Assembly: GCA_002348465.1 (NCBI GenBank)
Contig: DEBI01000111.1
Span: 1 to 20,016 of the forward strand
From: Gemmatimonadales bacterium UBA2960
GTDB lineage: Bacteria; Gemmatimonadota; Gemmatimonadetes; Longimicrobiales; Gaopeijiaceae
Length of the DNA: 20,016 bases
Direction: 5' to 3'
The position numbers and the translations under genes were made by a program. Of this stretch, positions 15,024 to 20,016 are shown in pieces (position 1 is the first letter of the stretch; each line of letters opens with the position of its first letter). The notes under the pieces are model-generated. The model searched no databases and had not been told where the DNA came from. It worked only from the letters and a program-made list of their open reading frames with translations.

Positions 15024-17312
15024 TCAGGCCTCTGAATCTGTTGGAGCGTCCATAATATTCGGAAGCGAGCCGAAATATGCCTCCGCTAAGTCGGTCATGC
15101 TTGCTTGAACAGAGCCTGACCGGACCTTTATCGAAAACCCAGAGGCCATTTCAGTAACGGTTCCAATTCTCTTTGCTGGCACGTCGTAGAGAGCAGCTAG
15201 CGCTAGCACCCGTTCTGTATTTTCAGGGCTCGTTGACACAATAATTCGGCCGTGCGATTCCCCGAAGAGAGACACTATGGGTGCAAGGTCTTCGTCTACC
15301 TCTACGGTAACCCCTAGTGGAGTTTCACCGTTACCGAGCGCACACTCGGCTAGCGTGGCGGCTAGCCCTCCCTCAGAACAGTCATGCGCTGAGTTGAGAA
15401 CCTCCTCATGATTCATCTTTAGCACGGCTTGCTGCAGCAGTCGCTCAGCTTCGAGGTCTACGGAGGGTGGATGACCGGCTACTAGCTTAGAGGTGGCATA
15501 TAGGTACTCTGAACCTCCAAGCTCTCCTGAGTTGGTTCCGAGAAGAACTATATCATCTCCGGGGGTGTTGAACGCGTGCCGGATGATTTTCGACACATCA
15601 TCGATCACTCCTACCATTCCGATCACAGGTGTTGGGTAGATGGCCTTGCCATCTGTTTCATTAAAGAGGGAGACATTGCCTCCCGTCACTGGTGTCTCGA
15701 AGGCACTACACGCCTCCCGCATCCCCAGCACTGCCTCTCTTAGCTGATAGTAGATGTGTGTTTTGAGCGGGTTCCCAAAATTCAAGTTATTCGTGATTGC
15801 CGTAGGAAGAGCTCCGACACACACTAGGTTACGTGCTGCCTCGGCCACGGCCGCCATCGCACCGGTTCTTGGCTCCAAGTAGACAAGGCGCCCATTGCAG
15901 TCGGTAGTCGCCGCTATAGCTCGGCTAGTTCCACGAATCCTAATTACGCCTGAATCTCCACCGGGTCTTACCGCCGTTCCTGTTCGCACCGTGGTATCGT
16001 ACTGCTCGTAGATCCATCGTTTGGATGCTACGTTTGGAGATCTTAACAACAAAAGAAAGTCTTTTGTCAGATCTCCTTCTGCCGTCATGTGCTCAGTGAG
16101 ATCCATTTCTCTCAGCGCTATGACTTCTCCAGACTCTATCCCCTCACGTTCATACGTGGGACATCCGTCGGTAAGAGGGAGGGCTGGGATGTCGCCTACG
16201 ACATTACCATCCTCTAGGATCCGGAATTTTCCGTCGTCGGTGACTTGTCCGATCACGGCAGCTTCCAATTCCCATTTTTCAAGGATCTCTCTGACTTCGT
16301 CTTCTCGCCCCGGGTGTGCCACAACGAGCATGCGCTCCTGGGATTCAGAGAGAAGGATCTCGTAAGGGGTCATACCTTCTTCTCTTACTGGCACAGCTGT
16401 CATTTCGAGCTCGACCCCACTGCCTCCGCGTCCAGCCATCTCGGATGCAGATGAAGTTATGCCTGCGGCACCCATGTCCTGGATGCCGCTTATTGCACCA
16501 GAAGCGATCAGTTCCAAGCTAGCCTCTAGGAGCAACTTTTCGGTGAATGGATCACCCACCTGGACTTGCGGTCGACTCGACTCATCGGAATCTTCACTGA
16601 GTTCCTCACTCGCGAAGGTAGCTCCGTGGATGCCGTCTCGGCCGGTACGAGCTCCTACCGCCATTAGTGGCGCGCCATTTCCAGTCGCTGCGGCTGTTAT
16701 AAGCTCTTCGTGCCTCATGAGCCCAAGGCACATGGCGTTTACGATCGGGTTTCCCTCGTAGCCCCGGTCGAACTGGACCTCCCCCCCAACATTGGGGATT
16801 CCAACGCAGTTTCCGTAATCACCGACACCATTTACTACACCGGAGAAGAGGTAACGAACCCGACCATTGTCGAGATCTCCGAAGCGTAAGGAGTCGAGGA
16901 CCGCAACAGGACGTGCCCCCATTGTGAAGATATCTCGCAGAATTCCACCAACGCCGGTTGCCGCTCCTTGATATGGTTCGACTGCTGATGGATGGTTATG
17001 GGACTCTATCTTAAATGCGAGAGCGTAGCCATCACCAACGTCGATTACGCCTGCATTTTCCCCGGGACCCTGGATAACCCAAGGGGCTTGGGTGGGTAGG
17101 AGCCGAAGAAGACGTTTTGAGTTCTTGTATCCACAGTGCTCCGACCACATCGCGCTAAAGACGCCAAGTTCTGTGAACGTTGGGTCTCGTCCCATTATTT
17201 TCAGAACTTTCTCGTATTCTTCGGGAGTCAGTCCGTGGTCCGCGACTGTCTCCGGTGTGATTTCGGGATCGCCTTCTCGGGGAGGAACCTGCATCGCAGT
17301 AGGATTGGTCAT
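15024..17312 (-). CDS. purL: Phosphoribosylformylglycinamidine synthase subunit PurL
   Basis: This is the ATP-dependent synthetase subunit that turns FGAR to FGAM with ammonia from PurQ, in a complex bridged by PurS. The 762 residues correspond to the short PurL of the three-gene system, not the ~1300-residue fused type. Motifs: WSEHCGYKNSK (57-67), SHNHPSAVEPYQGAATGVGG (104-123), the ATP-grasp-like AIRS fold signature GGEVQFD, and VGARTGRDGIHGATFAS. The second half has NNLNFGNP, TGGNVSLFNE and HDCSEGGLA. The ATG at 17312 overlaps the purQ stop as ATGA. Nothing is missing. Confidence 0.96.
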   Translation of the reverse strand: MTNPTAMQVPPREGDPEITPETVADHGLTPEEYEKVLKIMGRDPTFTELGVFSAMWSEHCGYKNSKRLLRLLPTQAPWVIQGPGENAGVIDVGDGYALAFKIESHNHPSAVEPYQGAATGVGGILRDIFTMGARPVAVLDSLRFGDLDNGRVRYLFSGVVNGVGDYGNCVGIPNVGGEVQFDRGYEGNPIVNAMCLGLMRHEELITAAATGNGAPLMAVGARTGRDGIHGATFASEELSEDSDESSRPQVQVGDPFTEKLLLEASLELIASGAISGIQDMGAAGITSSASEMAGRGGSGVELEMTAVPVREEGMTPYEILLSESQERMLVVAHPGREDEVREILEKWELEAAVIGQVTDDGKFRILEDGNVVGDIPALPLTDGCPTYEREGIESGEVIALREMDLTEHMTAEGDLTKDFLLLLRSPNVASKRWIYEQYDTTVRTGTAVRPGGDSGVIRIRGTSRAIAATTDCNGRLVYLEPRTGAMAAVAEAARNLVCVGALPTAITNNLNFGNPLKTHIYYQLREAVLGMREACSAFETPVTGGNVSLFNETDGKAIYPTPVIGMVGVIDDVSKIIRHAFNTPGDDIVLLGTNSGELGGSEYLYATSKLVAGHPPSVDLEAERLLQQAVLKMNHEEVLNSAHDCSEGGLAATLAECALGNGETPLGVTVEVDEDLAPIVSLFGESHGRIIVSTSPENTERVLALAALYDVPAKRIGTVTEMASGFSIKVRSGSVQASMTDLAEAYFGSLPNIMDAPTDSEA

Positions 17313-18001
17313 GATGGTTGCATGCTCCCTACCATGGACGTGAAAAGTGCCAAGCCGTCAGTAGAACCGAGCAGCTTCTCCATGGCGCGCTCAGGATGGG
17401 GCATCATCCCCAGAACATTACCAGTTGCATTAGTGATGCCGGCAATGTTGTTCCAAGATCCATTGGGGTTTGCTTCGTCACTTAGTTCACCATCGCGGTC
17501 TACGTACCTGAAAACGACCCGTCCTTGGTCTTCGAGGGCCTTAAGAGTCTCATTGTCTGCCCCGTAGTTGCCCTCTCCGTGTGCGATTGGGATGCGCAGG
17601 ACTTGCCCTGTCTTGTAGTCTTTGGTGAACATCGTATCGGTGCGGTCAACACGAAGCATTACATCCTTGCTCTCGAATTTGAGTGAGATGTTGTGCATCA
17701 ATGCACCTGGCAGAAGTCCTGATTCGCAAAGAATCTGAAATCCGTTGCAGATGCCTAGGACCGGCCTTCCGGTCTTAGCGAATGCGATGACGTCTTCCAT
17801 GATCGGGCTCATACGCGCAATAGCCCCGGCCCGAAGGTAGTCTCCATATGAGAAACCCCCAGGGAGTAAAACAGCATCGTAATTCTCGAGACCTCGCTCA
17901 CGGTGCCAGATAAACTTGGCGTCCCCACCAACCTGTTGAGCGGCCTTGAACAGGTCGTAGTCGCAGTTCGACCCTGGAAAGGTGATCACTGCAACCTTCA
18001 T
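17309..18001 (-). CDS. purQ: Phosphoribosylformylglycinamidine synthase glutaminase subunit PurQ
   Basis: PurQ releases ammonia from glutamine for PurL. The 230-residue class I glutamine amidotransferase domain contains the oxyanion segment LPGGFSYGDYLRAGAIA (46-62), the nucleophile C85 in GICNGFQIL, and the His-Glu of the triad, H202 and E204, in MMPHPERAME. FPGSNCDYD at the N-terminus is family-typical. The ATG at 18001 overlaps the purS stop by 4 nt (ATGA), and its own stop overlaps purL by 4 nt, suggesting coupled translation of the complex subunits. Confidence 0.96.
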   Translation of the reverse strand: MKVAVITFPGSNCDYDLFKAAQQVGGDAKFIWHRERGLENYDAVLLPGGFSYGDYLRAGAIARMSPIMEDVIAFAKTGRPVLGICNGFQILCESGLLPGALMHNISLKFESKDVMLRVDRTDTMFTKDYKTGQVLRIPIAHGEGNYGADNETLKALEDQGRVVFRYVDRDGELSDEANPNGSWNNIAGITNATGNVLGMMPHPERAMEKLLGSTDGLALFTSMVGSMQPS

Positions 18002-18270
18002 GAGGACGTTTGCTCCGTTTCGTCAATGACAGAGACCTCAAAGTCTTCTGTCACCGGATTGGCAAGCAGTTTTCGGCACATCACCTCGACTGTCTCGAGA
18101 GCGGCATCAACGGAATCGGCATCTATGTCGATGTATATGGCTTTTCCGACGCTCACATCATTCACGCCTTCCCAGCCGAGTGAATTCAGTGAGTGGTGAA
18201 TAGCTTTGCCCTGGGGATCGAGAAGGCCCGGACGAGGTTTTACACGAACTTCGATACGGTACTGACTCAC
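17998..18270 (-). CDS. purS: Phosphoribosylformylglycinamidine synthase subunit PurS
   Basis: PurS is the small non-catalytic subunit that bridges PurQ and PurL. The 90-residue product has the family phrases VRVKPRPGLLDPQGKAIHHSL (start of this phrase at V7 region) and KAIYIDIDA, with a C-terminal helix containing VEVMCRKLLANPVTEDFEV. This is slightly longer than the usual ~80 residues because of an acidic/Ser-Thr tail. GTG at 18270 overlaps the pssA stop as GTGA, and ATGA joins it to purQ. Function is assigned from sequence pattern and the unambiguous purQ-purL context. Confidence 0.93.
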   Translation of the reverse strand: MSQYRIEVRVKPRPGLLDPQGKAIHHSLNSLGWEGVNDVSVGKAIYIDIDADSVDAALETVEVMCRKLLANPVTEDFEVSVIDETEQTSS

Positions 18271-19163
18271 GCTTGTTCCTCCAGACCTTGATTGGGGTCA
18301 GGGGTGGATTGGGAATCGAGTTTGAAATCTACGGCTCTAGATGGAACAAGGTTGCCGTAGTCGAGATCTCGTACTTCAGAATGAGACCTTACGTCGTATT
18401 CTTCTAGGTCGAGCAGTGGATCTCCGACTGGAATGCGGTCAAGGAAGCCCAGCACAACTGATTTCATCAGGCCCCAGACTATGTACAGCACCAGCACGGT
18501 AAAGAAAAAGTATTCAGGGACAGAAACTGCTAAAAAGACGGCTGCAAGCAGTATGATGCTGTTTGCTATACCCCGTGGGGTCGAGAGGCTTATCCTAGAT
18601 ACTTTGGAGTAAGGGACGTGGCTTACCATTAGAACTGCCAGTAGTACCATCCCCACGGCCATTATTTGTTGCCAAGGCAGGTCGTTCAGATACGAGTTGA
18701 AAAACCACGTTTGACTGAATGGAAAGAACGAGCCAAGTGCCATTCCTGCAGCTGTAGAAGGAAGCCCGTGGTACTGTCGTTTTGCCTCTCCGCCCTGTTC
18801 CATATTGAATCGTGCTAGCCGGACTACTACGGCCGTTATATAGACAAAAGCCAAGACCCAGCTCCATTCAGCGTCCGCAAAGAAGAGTGCGAACATGACG
18901 TATCCGGGAGCGACCCCAAAAGAGATCGAGTCTACAAGCGAGTCCAGCTGGGCTCCGAAAGCGGACCCTGTCCGAGTTAGGCGCGCGACTCTTCCATCTA
19001 GCAGATCGAGAATGCCGGCAATGGTTATACACCACCCAGCCCATTGGAAATCACCTCTAGACACAGACACCATTGCATAGATGCCAAAAAAGAGATTGCC
19101 TAACGTAAACGCCGATGGGAGTATGATGACTCCACGTTGAAGAGTCTTGCGTGGGTCTGGCAT
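18267..19163 (-). CDS. pssA: CDP-diacylglycerol-serine O-phosphatidyltransferase
   Basis: The integral membrane enzyme makes phosphatidylserine from CDP-diacylglycerol and serine. The full CDP-alcohol phosphotransferase signature DG-x2-AR-x8-G-x3-D-x3-D is present from D56 to D78 (DGRVAR ... G ... D74 ... D78). Several hydrophobic helices follow, including AEWSWVLAFVYITAVVV, IMAVGMVLLAVLMVS and YFFFTVLVLYIVWGL. RLARFN after the second helix is typical of the PssA subgroup. The 298 residues exceed the usual ~240-250 because of a hydrophilic, acidic C-terminal tail of about 55 residues. The ATG at 19163 overlaps the psd stop by 1 nt (TAATG). The serine substrate is supported by psd immediately upstream. 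Confidence 0.92.
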   Translation of the reverse strand: MPDPRKTLQRGVIILPSAFTLGNLFFGIYAMVSVSRGDFQWAGWCITIAGILDLLDGRVARLTRTGSAFGAQLDSLVDSISFGVAPGYVMFALFFADAEWSWVLAFVYITAVVVRLARFNMEQGGEAKRQYHGLPSTAAGMALGSFFPFSQTWFFNSYLNDLPWQQIMAVGMVLLAVLMVSHVPYSKVSRISLSTPRGIANSIILLAAVFLAVSVPEYFFFTVLVLYIVWGLMKSVVLGFLDRIPVGDPLLDLEEYDVRSHSEVRDLDYGNLVPSRAVDFKLDSQSTPDPNQGLEEQA

Positions 19164-19855
19164 TAGGCATCCTCAGAGCGCATCCGCGCCATCGGGGACG
19201 ACCCTACCTTAACACGATCTCCTACGCTGCAAAGGACCTCCCAATGTTGCGGAAAGAAGAGATCGACTCGCGAGCCAAACCGTATTAATCCGAATCGGCT
19301 CCCGCGTTTCACGGAGTCGCCCTGCTCAGGGTCAGTTACAATCCTACGAGCTATCAGCCCTGCGATCTGATTTACTAGCACCTTCCCGTGCTCCGTAACA
19401 ATCCCTAGAGATGATTGCTCGTTGTCCTCGGATGCTTTCTCCGCCCAGGCCACCGCGTAGGAGCCCGGACGGTAAACCTTGTATTCAACCGTCCCTGACG
19501 CCGGAACTCGTTGAACATGAACGTCGAAAATGCTAAGAAAGATCGATATCTTCTTGGCTGCTCCTGATATGAAGTCCGCTTGTTCGACGTCTTCGATCAG
19601 AATCACTTTTCCTTGTCCGGGTGCTACTACGAGACTTTCGTCTGTGGGCACGTTCGGTTGAGGATCACGAAAAAACCACAGAACGAAGATTGCGAGCAGG
19701 CTTGTTATCACCCCCGCGATTTGGATCACGATCTCAGTCGCAGTTGTTCTACCTGAAACACCTGTAGCTCCTTGGAGCCAGAGACTGATCCAGCATGCGC
19801 CCGCAAGGAGAGTACCCACGACCGCGAAAGGGATTCCCTCGCGGGCGATTCTCAC
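19163..19855 (-). CDS. psd: Phosphatidylserine decarboxylase, short proenzyme type
   Basis: Psd decarboxylates phosphatidylserine to phosphatidylethanolamine after self-cleavage that makes a pyruvoyl group. The 230 residues fit the short (archaeal-type) class. Two N-terminal hydrophobic segments (about 9-30 and 43-62) are followed by FFRDPQP (61-67), SIFDVHVQRVPASG with H113, and the cleavage site FGSRVDLFFP with G194-S195. One point is odd: where most relatives have PADGKV, this one has PGQGKV (79-84), so the Asp implicated in self-processing in better-studied enzymes is Gln (codon at 19613-19615, CAA). GTG at 19855 overlaps the purC stop as GTGA and the stop abuts pssA. The family is secure; activity is probable. 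Confidence 0.9.
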   Translation of the reverse strand: MRIAREGIPFAVVGTLLAGACWISLWLQGATGVSGRTTATEIVIQIAGVITSLLAIFVLWFFRDPQPNVPTDESLVVAPGQGKVILIEDVEQADFISGAAKKISIFLSIFDVHVQRVPASGTVEYKVYRPGSYAVAWAEKASEDNEQSSLGIVTEHGKVLVNQIAGLIARRIVTDPEQGDSVKRGSRFGLIRFGSRVDLFFPQHWEVLCSVGDRVKVGSSPMARMRSEDA

Positions 19856-20016
19856 CGGTCGTCCCTAAATACCGGAGGTTGGTAATCCGCGAGAGCTGTT
19901 CCCGTTAAACGCTGGAATACGTCCTTGTACCTCTCTGATGATTCGAATACGACTTCTTCAGGAAGGTCAGGTGGTGGAGGACTCTTATCCCAGTCGAGGG
20001 TTTCAAGCCAGTCACG
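19852..20016 (-). CDS. purC: Phosphoribosylaminoimidazole-succinocarboxamide synthase, C-terminal fragment
   Basis: The frame entering at the right edge is open for 54 codons to TGA at 19854-19852. The peptide has DWLETLDWDKSPPPPDLPEE, then a VVFESSERYKDVFQRLTG segment, and ends PPVFRDDR. This matches the characteristic C-terminus of SAICAR synthetase (W-L-E-x-x-x-W-x-K-x-x-P-x-P-x-L-P ... RY-x-x-x-x-x-x-LTG), which adds aspartate to CAIR in purine synthesis. Most of the gene, including the ATP site, is outside the window. Its stop overlaps the psd GTG by 4 nt, placing it at or near the head of the seven-gene operon. Confidence 0.85.
   Translation of the reverse strand, partial: RDWLETLDWDKSPPPPDLPEEVVFESSERYKDVFQRLTGTALADYQPPVFRDDR

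Noticed and set aside
16021..16365. 114-residue plus-strand ORF inside purL
   Set aside because: It is fully antisense to conserved PurL sequence.

Overview
The window is a densely coded bacterial chromosome segment of moderate GC. The organism is diderm: it encodes a predicted lipoprotein, two outer-membrane beta-barrels, a LapA-domain membrane protein and phosphatidylethanolamine synthesis. The three-subunit FGAM synthase (PurS/PurQ/PurL), the Fe-S-type PurF, many GTG starts and the long operons with 1-4 nt junctions suggest an environmental Gram-negative lineage. Gemmatimonadota or a relative is my best guess from protein flavour only; no rRNA or marker search was possible.

Layout. Positions 2-178 (+) hold the C-terminus of a D-2-hydroxyacid dehydrogenase, whose end overlaps the end of convergent mazG (172-945, -). 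From 1043 to 7860 (+) runs a tightly packed operon: alr, an uncharacterised exported lipoprotein, an outer-membrane barrel, mtaB, miaB and a LapA-domain protein. From 9751 back to 8037 (-) lies a likely metal-handling pair: a small His/Cys-rich exported protein, then a His-rich barrel with a Met-rich tail. Divergent from it is fbp (9837-10850, +). A secreted beta-lactamase-fold serine hydrolase followed by adenosine deaminase occupies 13428-10888 (-). From the right edge back to 13640 (-) runs purC (partial)-psd-pssA-purS-purQ-purL-purF, all junctions overlapping or 1 nt apart.

How the genes work together. The right-hand operon joins de novo purine synthesis (PurF step 1, PurSQL step 4, PurC step 6) to the two steps from CDP-diacylglycerol to phosphatidylethanolamine (PssA, Psd). 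The left-hand operon joins cell-wall D-alanine supply, two exported envelope proteins of unknown role and two tRNA position-37 methylthiotransferases. MazG and adenosine deaminase add nucleotide housekeeping and salvage; Fbp adds gluconeogenesis.

Most of the window is ordinary housekeeping. The least explained parts are the His/Met-rich pair (8037-9751), the lipoprotein-barrel pair (2176-4727), a Psd in which the usual PADG aspartate reads as glutamine, and an inverted repeat enclosing a -10-like hexamer (13477-13514). No tRNA, rRNA, CRISPR array, insertion sequence, integrase or defence gene was seen, and no gap exceeds 300 bases.
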